A DNA stretch of 64,000 bases from assembly GCA_016713175.1 (NCBI GenBank), contig JADJPQ010000001.1, positions 496,001-560,000 of the forward strand, in the 5' to 3' direction. The notes beneath the pieces are model-generated. The model worked only from the letters and a program-made list of their open reading frames with translations, was not told where the DNA came from and made no database searches. Position 1 is the first letter of the stretch; each line of letters begins with the position of its first letter. Source of the stretch: Planctomycetota bacterium. GTDB lineage: Bacteria; Planctomycetota; UBA1135; UBA2386. Below are positions 9,213-16,986 of this stretch, piece by piece. The translations under genes were made by a program, and so were the position numbers.

Positions 9213-11350
9213 ACCTGGCCGGCCGGCGCGCGCAGCAACCGCACTTTGCCGACGGCTTGGAACCTGGCGTAGCCGAGGGCCGACGTGTATTCGGTCAGCG
9301 ACAACACGGTCAGATCCGGGAACACCGGCGCCAGCATCTGCACCAGCGGCAGCCGGACATCGTCCTTGGCCAGCAGCACCGGGCGGACCATCGGTCTGGC
9401 TGCCAGCGCGGCGCCGACCGCCTGGCGGACATCGTCGCCACCCTGCAGGTCCTCGCTCGCCAACCGGACCACATCCTCGAGTTGCGGGTCGACAGCCTGC
9501 AGTTGCACGACGCCATCGTGCGCCAGTTCGGCGATCAGCGTCTTCAGCACCGCCGCCCGCACCGCATCCAGGCGCGAACGTTGCCAGTTGCCGACCACCT
9601 GGCCGGGCTCGTACGTGGCCATCGCGGCCAGGATCGTCGGCAGATCGCGGATCGGGACCTGCTCGCGCAGCAGCGCCTGCAGCACGTCGTGCAGCTGCGG
9701 GATCCCGAACTGGCGCGGGATCATCGTCTCGACCAGTTCTGGTCGCCGCGCGCGCAACGCCTTGATCAGGTCATCGACGTCCTCGACCGACATCAGATCG
9801 TCGAGGTGCACGCGCAGCTGCTGTCGCACCGTCATCGCCACCAGATCCGCTGCCGGAATGGTCTCGACGCCAGCGGCTTGCAGCGCCGGCGCCTGGTCCT
9901 TGCCGACCCGGACGATCGAGGCAAGCCAGCCGCGCGGGTCCAGCGGCACCGCGCCGAGCTCGGCCAGGCGCGCCACCGGCAGCAGTGCGCGCGGGAAGAA
10001 CAGGTAGTCGGCGGCCAGGTCGATCGTGGCGATCGGCGTGTTGCGCAGTTCCAGCCGGCACGTCGTCCCGCCGGCCGGATCGACCTGCACGCGGATCTGG
10101 TGTCGGCGCACACCATGGCGTTCGCACAGTTCCAGCACGTCACGGGTCAGCCGGATCACCGGTGGGCTTCCGGCCTCGTCGGTGAGGCCCTGTTCGGCGA
10201 GCGCCTTGCCGAGCACCAGTCGCACCGGGATCTGCCAGGGTCTGGCATCGGCGGGAGGCTCGCGGCGGACGGCCTTGGGTCGGGCCTCGGACGAGCCGGT
10301 GGTGTCGGCACCGGCCGCGGGAGCCGGCCGCGGCTTGCGGCACGCGAGCGCGCCCAGGATGCAGCCGAGGGCCAGGAACGGCGGCCACGGGAAGCCGGTG
10401 ACCGGGCTGCTGGCGGCGATCGACAACAGCAGGCCGGCGGTGATCGCCAGACCGCGCGGTTGGCCGGCGACGTCGCGGCCGAGGTCGCGGGCCAGCTTGC
10501 CGCGGGCCTGATCATCGGTGTCGGCCACCCGCGTGACCACCAGCGCTGCCGAGATGCTGAGCAGCAGCGACGGAATCGCGGCCACCAGGCCATCGCCGAT
10601 CGTCAGCAACGTGTAGGTGGCCATCGCCGCCCGCCAGTCGAACGCCGTTCCCGCCGGGGTCTGTTGCCACGCCATCAGGAAGCCGCCGACGACGTTGATC
10701 ACGCAGATCAGGATGCCGGCGATGGTGTCGCCTTTGACGAACTTCAGCGCGCTCTCCATCGCGCCGGCGAGCCGGCTCTCCAACAGCAGGTGCGATCGCT
10801 GTCGCTGAGCGCCAGTGGCGTTGATGATGCCGGCCCGCAGATCGGCATCGATGGCCATCTGACGTCCGGCGACCTGGTCGAGCGTGAAGCGCGCCTGCAC
10901 TTCGCTGCCCCGTTCGGCGCCCTTGGCGATCACCAGGAACTGCACGATCGTCAGCACGATGAAGACCACGGCGCCGACCAACGCCTCGTTGCCGGCCACC
11001 AGCTTGCCGAAGGCCTCGATGACCTGTCCCGCCTTGCCGCCGGCATCGTCGCCATCGCCGGTGGGCGACAGGATCAGCCGCGTGCTGTTGACGTTCAGTG
11101 CCAGCCGGAACAGGGTCGCCAGCAACAACACGGTCGGGAACGTCGCCAGGCGGCTGACGTCCGGCGTGTAGAGGACGATCATCAGCGTCAACACGGCCAG
11201 GGCCAGGTTGGCGGTCAGCAGCACGTCCATGATCGGCGGCGCCACCGGCACCAGCATCAGGGCGATGATCGTGGCGACGGCGATGGCGAACGCGATGTCG
11301 CCGTTGGCGCCCACGCTGCGGAGCGAACTGCGGAGTCGACCGAGGCGCAT
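9176..11350 (-). CDS. sctV: Type III secretion export gate protein SctV
   Basis: A 724-residue homologue of SctV/FlhA, the inner-membrane export gate that forms the nonameric cytoplasmic ring receiving substrates. The N-terminal 330 residues carry the membrane helices and the highly conserved loop (LFRLALNVNSTRLIL, then RFTLDQVAGRQMAIDADL). The cytoplasmic domain follows after a charged linker near 345-375. Length matches the family. The start is ATG 11350, preceded by GAGG in the end of the sigma gene, 3 bp from that gene's stop codon. It is the last gene of the FHA-sigma-sctV operon and is split off from the other export genes about 14 kb away on the other strand. Confidence 0.95.
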   Translation of the reverse strand: MRLGRLRSSLRSVGANGDIAFAIAVATIIALMLVPVAPPIMDVLLTANLALAVLTLMIVLYTPDVSRLATFPTVLLLATLFRLALNVNSTRLILSPTGDGDDAGGKAGQVIEAFGKLVAGNEALVGAVVFIVLTIVQFLVIAKGAERGSEVQARFTLDQVAGRQMAIDADLRAGIINATGAQRQRSHLLLESRLAGAMESALKFVKGDTIAGILICVINVVGGFLMAWQQTPAGTAFDWRAAMATYTLLTIGDGLVAAIPSLLLSISAALVVTRVADTDDQARGKLARDLGRDVAGQPRGLAITAGLLLSIAASSPVTGFPWPPFLALGCILGALACRKPRPAPAAGADTTGSSEARPKAVRREPPADARPWQIPVRLVLGKALAEQGLTDEAGSPPVIRLTRDVLELCERHGVRRHQIRVQVDPAGGTTCRLELRNTPIATIDLAADYLFFPRALLPVARLAELGAVPLDPRGWLASIVRVGKDQAPALQAAGVETIPAADLVAMTVRQQLRVHLDDLMSVEDVDDLIKALRARRPELVETMIPRQFGIPQLHDVLQALLREQVPIRDLPTILAAMATYEPGQVVGNWQRSRLDAVRAAVLKTLIAELAHDGVVQLQAVDPQLEDVVRLASEDLQGGDDVRQAVGAALAARPMVRPVLLAKDDVRLPLVQMLAPVFPDLTVLSLTEYTSALGYARFQAVGKVRLLRAPAGQVQPASLATASSP

Positions 11351-11353
11351 GGC

Positions 11354-12040
11354 TCAGACCTCGCGCGGGGTGGCGCCGGCATCGGCCAGCAGCAGGCGCA
11401 GCTGATCCAGTGTGGCGTGGTGTTGGCGGCAGATCACCGACTTGTCGCGGTCGCGCCGGGCGCCGATCTCGGCCAGGCTCAGGCCCTCGTCGTAGATCAG
11501 GCGCAACAGTTCGCGCTGCTCGTCATCGAGTCGCGCCAGCGCCGTCTGCAGGTGTTGACGGCGCTCGGTGGCGATCGCGGTGGCGAGCGGCGACGCCTCG
11601 ATGCCCGGTTCGCCGACCCGGTGTTCGCTGCTGGCCAACCATTGCGCGGTCGCGATCGAACCGAGCCGGCAGCGCAATGCGCCGGCGGCACCAGCGAGGG
11701 TCACGTCGGCGGCGGATTCGCCGTGTTCGTCGAGCAGCTCTTCGGCGGCGATGAAGCTGACGGTCATCACGTCCTGCGCCTGGCGCGCGAGCCGCCGCAC
11801 CAGATCGAGCATCGCGCCACGGATGCGGTAGGCGGCGAACGTCTTGAACGTGGCGCCGGCGCGTGGCCGCCAGCGCTGGCGGGCCTGCACCCAGCCGAGG
11901 TTGCCGGCGGCGATCAGTTCGTCGAGGTCGACGTGGCGCGGCAGGCGCGACCGGACGGCCCGCGCGATCGAGCGGATGAATGCCAACGCGTCGGTGGCGT
12001 CGGTCGCGTCGGCGGCCAGAGCGGCGTTTTCTTCGTTCAT
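11354..12040 (-). CDS. FliA/WhiG-type sigma factor in the T3SS operon
   Basis: A 228-residue sigma factor of the FliA (sigma-28) type, between an FHA protein and sctV. Region 2 is clear (DLDELIAAGNLGWVQARQRW...ATFKTFAAYRIRGAMLDLVRR). Region 4 is near the C-terminus (LDDEQRELLRLIYDEGLSLAEIGARRD...). The ATG at 12040 has GAGGAT just upstream and is preferred to 12061. Its promoter (12821-12846) carries the same motif found before seven other units of the island, so it probably regulates itself and the secretion genes. This is an inference from location and motif; no anti-sigma factor is recognisable, although the adjacent FHA protein could act on it. Confidence 0.85.
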   Translation of the reverse strand: MNEENAALAADATDATDALAFIRSIARAVRSRLPRHVDLDELIAAGNLGWVQARQRWRPRAGATFKTFAAYRIRGAMLDLVRRLARQAQDVMTVSFIAAEELLDEHGESAADVTLAGAAGALRCRLGSIATAQWLASSEHRVGEPGIEASPLATAIATERRQHLQTALARLDDEQRELLRLIYDEGLSLAEIGARRDRDKSVICRQHHATLDQLRLLLADAGATPREV

Positions 12041-12047
12041 CGGATCC

Positions 12048-12812
12048 TCACGCCAGCACAACGATGCAAGTGAGCCAGCCGATGCACAGAAGTGCGGTCA
12101 ACACGACGGCGATCGCGAGGGCGGTATCCCACGGCCACCGGGTCCGGGGGTGGTCGGTGTCCGGAGCGACGGCGCGCGCTGGCGGGGCCGACGGCGGTCG
12201 CAGCGCGACGGCGATCTGCTCGTTGGCTTCGCGCAGTTCGTGGGCCAGGCTGTGGAACGAGAGGCGATCACTGCCGATCTCCAGCACGTCGTGGCGGCGC
12301 AGCGGCTTCACGCCGCGCAGCAGCCTGCCGTTCAGTCTGGTACCGAGCATGCTGCCGAGGTCTTCCACGTGTGGCTGGCCACCGCGAATGACGATCCGGG
12401 CGTGCACCCGCGAGACTCGCGGATCGGACAGCCGGATGGCGGCCTGATGGCCGCGGCCGATGACCAGCGCCGCGCCTTCTTCGATCGGCAACGGGATGGC
12501 ATCGGGGTTGCCGTCGAGCAGCAGGTACGGGCGGAACGGCGCCGGCCGCTGCCGCAGGGTCGGGTCGCCATCGGCTTCGTTCGGTGCCTGCATCGCCAGT
12601 TTCCACCCCGTGAGGTCGAGCTTCTCGGCGTCGGGGCCACCGGCGCAGCGCAGCAGACCATTGCGCAGGATCCGCAGTTCGATCGGTTGTGCCGGGACCG
12701 TGCCATCGATCTCGACCCGCAGCGGCGGTGCGCCATCGTTGCGTTGGCAGCGCAGCTCGGCGTCATCGCGGGCCTTGGCCGGCGATGGTTGCTCCGGGCC
12801 GTTCTGGTCCAT
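12048..12812 (-). CDS. FHA-domain membrane protein (possible SctD-like regulator)
   Basis: A 254-residue protein with one forkhead-associated domain at about 95-185: GR at 119-120, SRVH at 134-137, then GSMLGT and NG. One membrane helix at 229-253 ends the protein. FHA domains bind phosphothreonine, and Ser/Thr kinases are encoded close by. SctD of classical systems is FHA-TM-periplasmic domain; here the periplasmic part is absent, so it may be a truncated SctD or a separate regulator. The start at 12812 is 8 nt from the promoter -10 element, so the mRNA is probably leaderless. It is the first gene of the operon with the sigma factor and sctV (7-bp gap). Confidence 0.75.
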   Translation of the reverse strand: MDQNGPEQPSPAKARDDAELRCQRNDGAPPLRVEIDGTVPAQPIELRILRNGLLRCAGGPDAEKLDLTGWKLAMQAPNEADGDPTLRQRPAPFRPYLLLDGNPDAIPLPIEEGAALVIGRGHQAAIRLSDPRVSRVHARIVIRGGQPHVEDLGSMLGTRLNGRLLRGVKPLRRHDVLEIGSDRLSFHSLAHELREANEQIAVALRPPSAPPARAVAPDTDHPRTRWPWDTALAIAVVLTALLCIGWLTCIVVLA

Positions 12813-12820
12813 GCCAGGAC

Positions 12821-12846
12821 GAACGCCTCGCCCTGGCCGCGCGTTG
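12821..12846 (-). promoter_or_regulatory. Island promoter motif 1 (FHA-sigma-sctV operon)
   Basis: On the minus strand GGTGCAACG (12850-12842) is followed by 16 bp and CGTTC (12825-12821). The start codon comes 8 nt later, so the transcript would be leaderless or nearly so. The upstream box forms a perfect 9-bp inverted repeat with the box of the divergent promoter. Confidence 0.65.
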
Positions 12847-12882
12847 CACCGTGGGTCGGATTCGCGCCCCTTGGGTGCAACG
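12842..12882. repeat. Perfect 9-bp inverted repeat between divergent promoters
   Basis: CGTTGCACC (12842-12850) and GGTGCAACG (12874-12882) are exact reverse complements separated by 23 bp. Each arm is the upstream box of one of the two divergent promoters. The symmetry could be just two face-to-face promoters, or an operator that a dimer could bind. Confidence 0.8.
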
Positions 12883-12903
12883 TCGCCGCGCAGCCCGTCG
12901 TTG
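12878..12903 (+). promoter_or_regulatory. Island promoter motif 2 (TPR lipoprotein operon)
   Basis: CAACG (12878-12882), 16 bp, CGTTG (12899-12903), then 7 nt to ATG 12911. It has the same architecture as the minus-strand promoter of the sigma operon. Confidence 0.65.
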
Positions 12904-12910
12904 GCACGGC

Positions 12911-14107
12911 ATGAGGAACGCGTTGTCGGCGGTTGCGGCACTCGCCGGGGCCTGGCTGTGGACCGGTTGTGCGGTGCCGAATGAGTTCGCCGACGTCGAT
13001 CATCCCGGTCAGCCGGGTGTTCATGCCTACCATCTGGCCAAGGCCGAATGGGCCGTCTGCCGGGCGACGCCGCAGACGCCGGCGTCCCGGCAGGCGCATC
13101 TGCAGGGCATCCTGCAGCACCTCGACACGGCTCTGACCCAGGACCCCGGCGTGGCACTGTTCTGGCAATGCCGCGGTCGCGCGCTGCTCGAACTGGGTCA
13201 GATCGACGAGGCTCGCCACTGTTTTGCCAAGGCGATCCAACGGTGCATCGAATGGACACCGGGATGGCTCGCGTTGGTGACCGTGCACCTGCACCAGCAG
13301 AACGTGCCGGCCGCGGCCGAGGCGGTCGAGGCGGCCTGGACGACGATCGAGAATCTGCGCGCTGGCGGCACGCCTCCGGACGTCATGCTGCTCGGCATTC
13401 CGCTGGTGACGACGCGGCAGCCCGGTGTTCGCGACGATCAGGTCGACCCGCGCACCGGCCAGGCGCGGCTGCTGGCGCAGGTGCATGAGGCGGTGCAATG
13501 GGACGGCCAGCCCGGTCGGTTGGCCGCCAGTGGCGTGCTCGATGTGCTGCGCGGCTACACGAACCTGGGCGAGTTCCTGCTGGTCCGCCATCAGGCGCCG
13601 GGCGACCACGCCGCGCAGGAACGCTGGCTGCTGGCGGCGCAGCGGGTGGCTCCCGATCTGTGGGAGGCGCGCTGCTGGCGCGCGTGGCTCTGTTGGGATC
13701 GCCGTGACTACGACCGGGCCGAGGAGCTGCTGCGCGCCTACTACTTCCAGGAGGTCGCGCCGGGGCAGGCGGAGGCGCTGATCCGCACCGTCTACTTGCG
13801 GACCTGCACCGATGCGTTCCTCGATCGCGGCGACAGCGAGTGGCGGCAACGCGCCGAACTGGCGTTTGCCCGGCTGCGCGAGCAGTCGGCGACCTACGAC
13901 CCGGTGCACGATGTCGTGCTGGCGGCGGCCGAACAGCTGTTCCTGGCCGACGAACGGCGGCCGACGGCGCTGGCAGCGTTGACCGGATGGGCGCCGGAGC
14001 TGCCGCGCGATCGGCGGATCCGTGGGCAACTGCTGGCGGCGCTCGGTTCGCCGGACCCGGCCGTGGTCGAGTTGCCGGCGCCGCCCGCGGTCGGAGGCGG
14101 ACAGTGA
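12911..14107 (+). CDS. TPR-containing lipoprotein of the T3SS island
   Basis: A 398-residue exported lipoprotein. The signal peptide ends in the lipobox WTGC with C20 as the lipidated residue. The rest is helical with several degenerate tetratricopeptide-like repeats (for example VALFWQCRGRALLELGQIDEARHCFAKAI and APDLWEARCWRAWLCWDRRDYDRAEELL). Such proteins scaffold complexes, and a role as pilotin or outer-ring assembly factor for the secretion system is possible but only inferred from position. The start is ATG 12911, directly downstream of an island promoter. The stop overlaps the next start by GTGA. Confidence 0.75.
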   Translation: MRNALSAVAALAGAWLWTGCAVPNEFADVDHPGQPGVHAYHLAKAEWAVCRATPQTPASRQAHLQGILQHLDTALTQDPGVALFWQCRGRALLELGQIDEARHCFAKAIQRCIEWTPGWLALVTVHLHQQNVPAAAEAVEAAWTTIENLRAGGTPPDVMLLGIPLVTTRQPGVRDDQVDPRTGQARLLAQVHEAVQWDGQPGRLAASGVLDVLRGYTNLGEFLLVRHQAPGDHAAQERWLLAAQRVAPDLWEARCWRAWLCWDRRDYDRAEELLRAYYFQEVAPGQAEALIRTVYLRTCTDAFLDRGDSEWRQRAELAFARLREQSATYDPVHDVVLAAAEQLFLADERRPTALAALTGWAPELPRDRRIRGQLLAALGSPDPAVVELPAPPAVGGGQ

Positions 14108-14376
14108 ACTCGGCCCGGGAGCCGGCGCGGTTCGCGGGGCTCGAGCAACTGTTCGTCGGCACCGCGCCGGGCTCGGTGCCGCGACCGATCCAGGAATGGG
14201 TCCGGATCGCGATGCAGGTCATCGGCACGGACGTGGCGTCGCCGGAGGCCCGTGAGATCGTGCGCGGCGCGTACGCCGCGGCGTTCGAGCTGGCTCGCGA
14301 CCTCGGCCATATGCGCCGCCAGCGCCCGCCACGGGTCGGGGCCGCAGCCACGGTTGCCGACCGCGGGCATCGCTGA
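14104..14376 (+). CDS. Small protein of unknown function (T3SS island)
   Basis: A 90-residue soluble protein, starting at GTG 14104 that overlaps the stop of the TPR lipoprotein gene by four bases, so it is translationally coupled. It contains an amphipathic helical core (PIQEWVRIAMQVIG and EIVRGAYAAAFELARDLGHM) and a basic tail. I do not recognise the family. Size and context would fit a chaperone or adaptor for the lipoprotein or the pseudokinase, but this is speculation. Confidence 0.6.
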   Translation: MNSAREPARFAGLEQLFVGTAPGSVPRPIQEWVRIAMQVIGTDVASPEAREIVRGAYAAAFELARDLGHMRRQRPPRVGAAATVADRGHR

Positions 14377-14396
14377 CTATCGTCCTGAGGAGCACC

Positions 14397-15377
14397 ATGG
14401 AACCCAAGCCGCCGACACCTCGGCTGCCGTACGCCGAGATCGAGGAACGGATGTGGCGCGATTTCGACGCCGGACGGCGGGTGCCGCTGATCGAGTACCT
14501 GCGTCTGGGGGGTGCGGCGGATCAGAAGCGGATCGCGCAGGAGTATCTGGCACTGCCATCCTCGGTCACCAACGCCGAGCCGGCGGTGGTGCCATTGGGA
14601 GCCGTTCGCCATGCGATCCCGATTGCCGATCCGGTCGAGCGCGGGGAGCGGCTGCGCCTCGCCGAACGGTTGTGCACGACGATGCAGCCGCTGCGGATGC
14701 GTGCCGGCCTGGCGCCGTTGTTCACGGCGCGGGCGACGGCGGACGGCATCGAGTTGGAGTTCCCCGCGGTGCACGGGCGGTCGCTGGCGGACGCGGGGCC
14801 GGACGTGGCGCTGGATCTTGCCGAGTCGGCGGTTGCCGACGAAGCGTCGGCCGGCGGCGCCGACGAGTTCGCCGCGGACGACGACGTCGAGCGCGAGCCG
14901 CAGCCCCCGGTCGACATCGGTTTGCAGCAATTGGCGACGGTGATCGACAAGATCCAGCGGGTGGCCGACCTGGTGTACGAATTGCACGGGCTCGACGTGG
15001 TGCACGGCGGCATCGGCATGGACACGATCCTGGTGCGTCCGGGCGGCGGTCTGGTGCTGGTCGATTGCGGTCTGGGCATGCTGCGCGGTGGTGCGCCCCC
15101 GAGTCGGCAGGATGACATCGCGGCGCTCGGGCGGTTGCTGGTCCTGATGCTCGAACCGCTGCGGCAGCAGGCGCGCAACTGGTCGTGGGTGGCGCGGCAG
15201 TTGGCGCGTTGGCTGATGCAGATCGGGCAGCGCACCGCGAAGGACCCGACGCGCATGCCGACGCCGTCGGCGTTCGCCAATGCGGTGGAGCAGGCGCTGG
15301 CAGAGTCGGAACGATCGGCGGCGGCGACCGGCTTGCGGGCGTGGCTGTTGCGGCTGCGGCGGGCAGGGCCGAAGTAG
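14397..15377 (+). CDS. Ser/Thr pseudokinase-like protein
   Basis: A 326-residue protein that keeps the C-lobe layout of a Hanks kinase without the key residues. The catalytic loop reads VVHGGIGMDTILV (H203-G-G) where active kinases have HRDLKPEN. The metal-binding motif reads DCG (D223) instead of DFG. No glycine-rich loop or VAVK lysine is obvious in the N-lobe, which has a negatively charged insert near 140-165. It is therefore predicted to be inactive and to act as a scaffold or allosteric partner, perhaps of the kinase at 16987. The start has a strong GAGGAGC ribosome site. It belongs to the operon beginning at 12911. Confidence 0.65.
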   Translation: MEPKPPTPRLPYAEIEERMWRDFDAGRRVPLIEYLRLGGAADQKRIAQEYLALPSSVTNAEPAVVPLGAVRHAIPIADPVERGERLRLAERLCTTMQPLRMRAGLAPLFTARATADGIELEFPAVHGRSLADAGPDVALDLAESAVADEASAGGADEFAADDDVEREPQPPVDIGLQQLATVIDKIQRVADLVYELHGLDVVHGGIGMDTILVRPGGGLVLVDCGLGMLRGGAPPSRQDDIAALGRLLVLMLEPLRQQARNWSWVARQLARWLMQIGQRTAKDPTRMPTPSAFANAVEQALAESERSAAATGLRAWLLRLRRAGPK

Positions 15378-15405
15378 CGATCGGGCGGGCGCGCGGCGGC
15401 GGCGT

Positions 15406-15640
15406 TCAGCGGGCGGGGATGCCGGGCAGGTTGCCAGGCAGTTGGCTGCCGATCACGGTCGCCATCTGGTCGAAGTCGATGGCGTCGTCATGGATGCCAG
15501 TGGCCTTGCAGCGTGCGACTTCGACGAGGCAGCGAGTCGCCTACCTGATCCGAGAACTGCGAGTACGTGATGATGTACCGGGCACCGTGGAACTCGATCC
15601 TGTGGATGCAACGATCACCATCCTCAGACGGTGAACCGAG
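15406..15640 (-). pseudogene. Remnant of a third copy of the island lipoprotein family
   Basis: Read on the minus strand, this otherwise empty gap encodes RIEFHGARYIITYSQFSDQ in one frame. After a frameshift and internal deletion it continues LVEVARCKATGIHDDAIDFDQM...LPGNLPGIPAR and a stop at 15406-15408. These match the C-terminal halves of the lipoproteins at 19611 and 22078 (VAFHGVRYIIIYSQFSDQ and LVATCEASGTYASANKFADM...GLPGVK). The N-terminal half and the strand KIELKFWDVATGE are lost. It lies in opposite orientation to the intact copies and beneath the promoter of the lipase-like gene. Confidence 0.75.
15609..15634 (+). promoter_or_regulatory. Island promoter motif 3 (lipase-like gene)
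   Basis: CAACG (15609-15613), 15 bp, CGGTGA (15629-15634), then 7 nt to ATG 15642. The downstream element differs from CGTT of the first two sites but keeps CG-x-TG. Confidence 0.55.
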
Positions 15641-15641
15641 C

Positions 15642-16616
15642 ATGACCGACGCCATTGCCGATCCGTTCTCGAGCTATCGGCCGGACCCGATGCCGCTGCC
15701 GACCCCGACCCTCACCCCGGAGCCCGCTGAGTTCCAACAGCCGGACTCCGAGTATGGCGACACCCCTGGCTTCGACCATTCGCCGGTTTGGCCGACTCCG
15801 ACACCGATGCCGGAGACGTTCGACGACCTGCAGGTTCTGGCGGAGCCAGCCCTGCTCCCGGTACCCTCGCCGCTGCCAACCCCGATCGCGACGGCCCCAA
15901 CCGTCTTTCAGATCGATGACGCCATGCCGGCAGCATTGGCGAGTCATGCGGTCTACGGAACGTCGGTGCCAGAGGGCTACGAAGCCGATCCCGAGTTCAC
16001 GTTGGCGCATCCGCTGTCGGGCTTCGAGGCGCGCCTGTACCGACCGATCGACGGCGGTCGTCCGATCCTGGCCTTTGCCGGGACCGACGATCTCAACGAT
16101 GTCGCCACCGATGTCTTTCAGGCCGTTGGCGTCCTGCCGCAGCAGTACGACCTGGCGCTCGGACTGGCTACGCGAGCGAGGGCCCATTACGGCGACGACC
16201 TGCTCCTGACCGGCCACTCACTCGGCGGTGGCCTCGCGACCTACGCGGGCATGCACACCGGCACCGAGACGATGACGTTCAACTCGGCCGGCCTCAGCTG
16301 GCGGGCACGTCTGGGCATCTGGTGGGAAGGCAAGTCCGACAACGCCGACCGCGTCACGCACGTACGGATCGCCAACGAGATCCTGTCCAGCGACACGATC
16401 CTGCCAGTGCCGGGAGCCCCGGGCCTGCTGGGCAGCAAGGTCGATGTTCCTCCCGCCAACCCCGAACCGGCCATTGGTCAGTTGCCGTTGCCACTGCAGT
16501 GGCAACTCGTTGCCCGGCTGCCGCGTCGAATCGACAACCACCGGATGGAACAAGTGCTCGCGTCGCTCGAGCGCGCCCGCGCCAACGACACCGAACTGCA
16601 CGTTCGAGGTCGGTAG
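15642..16616 (+). CDS. Lipase class 3-like protein, candidate T3SS effector
   Basis: A 324-residue alpha/beta hydrolase. The nucleophile elbow is GHSLGGG with S193, and the upstream AFAGTDDLNDVATDV matches the GT...D..D signature of class 3 lipases; a catalytic His probably lies near the C-terminus (DNHRM). The first 95 residues are low-complexity and Pro/Thr-rich (PLPTPTLTPEPAEF and similar), with no Sec signal peptide. Cytoplasmic synthesis, a disordered N-terminus, its own island promoter and a position inside the T3SS island together suggest an effector that attacks host lipids. Enzyme class is fairly clear; secretion is inferred. Confidence 0.7.
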   Translation: MTDAIADPFSSYRPDPMPLPTPTLTPEPAEFQQPDSEYGDTPGFDHSPVWPTPTPMPETFDDLQVLAEPALLPVPSPLPTPIATAPTVFQIDDAMPAALASHAVYGTSVPEGYEADPEFTLAHPLSGFEARLYRPIDGGRPILAFAGTDDLNDVATDVFQAVGVLPQQYDLALGLATRARAHYGDDLLLTGHSLGGGLATYAGMHTGTETMTFNSAGLSWRARLGIWWEGKSDNADRVTHVRIANEILSSDTILPVPGAPGLLGSKVDVPPANPEPAIGQLPLPLQWQLVARLPRRIDNHRMEQVLASLERARANDTELHVRGR

Positions 16617-16986
16617 CCTCCACGGTCTGCGGCCGCGGCGTTCACTGGCGCCTGGTGGACCACATTGCGCGCCGGCCGGATCCCGAACGCCCCACCGCTG
16701 GTCTGGGGCGGATGCCAGGACACCGCTCAACCGCTATCGCCACCGCCGCGTCCGCGAACGAACCGCCGACACAGGCGACGCGATCGGCCAGTTCCCCCTG
16801 GCCGCGTGTGCACGTCCGGCGGCGGCGCCGGTGCCGGTCCGGTTCGCGCACGTCGGTCGGGTCCGGATCGGCGTCGGCCATGGCACCGGCAAGTGTCCTC
16901 CTGGGCGGAACGCGTGCCAAGGCGATTCTACCGTGGGTCGTGCAACGGCCGGCGCGGCCGGGTCGTTGGTGCGGGACGGGTATCCC
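16617..16986. other. Intergenic region upstream of the kinase gene
   Basis: About 370 bp without a supportable gene. Its last 45 bp contain an island promoter motif. On the minus strand a short stretch near 16765-16795 resembles the DRVACVGG tail of exported proteins, but it is too short to call a remnant. Confidence 0.5.
16943..16968 (+). promoter_or_regulatory. Island promoter motif 4 (Ser/Thr kinase gene)
   Basis: TGCAACG ending at 16947, 16 bp, CGTTG (16964-16968), then 18 nt to ATG 16987. It matches motif 2 in both boxes and in spacing. Confidence 0.65.

Noticed and set aside
9257..12073. A 938-residue open frame opposite sctV and the sigma gene
   Set aside because: It is rich in Arg/Gln/His/Gly without domains and is the reverse of well-supported genes; such shadow frames are common at this GC content.
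16765..16795. Possible remnant of an exported protein tail (minus strand DRVACVGG)
   Set aside because: Only about eight residues match the end of the protein at 3565; too short to distinguish from chance.
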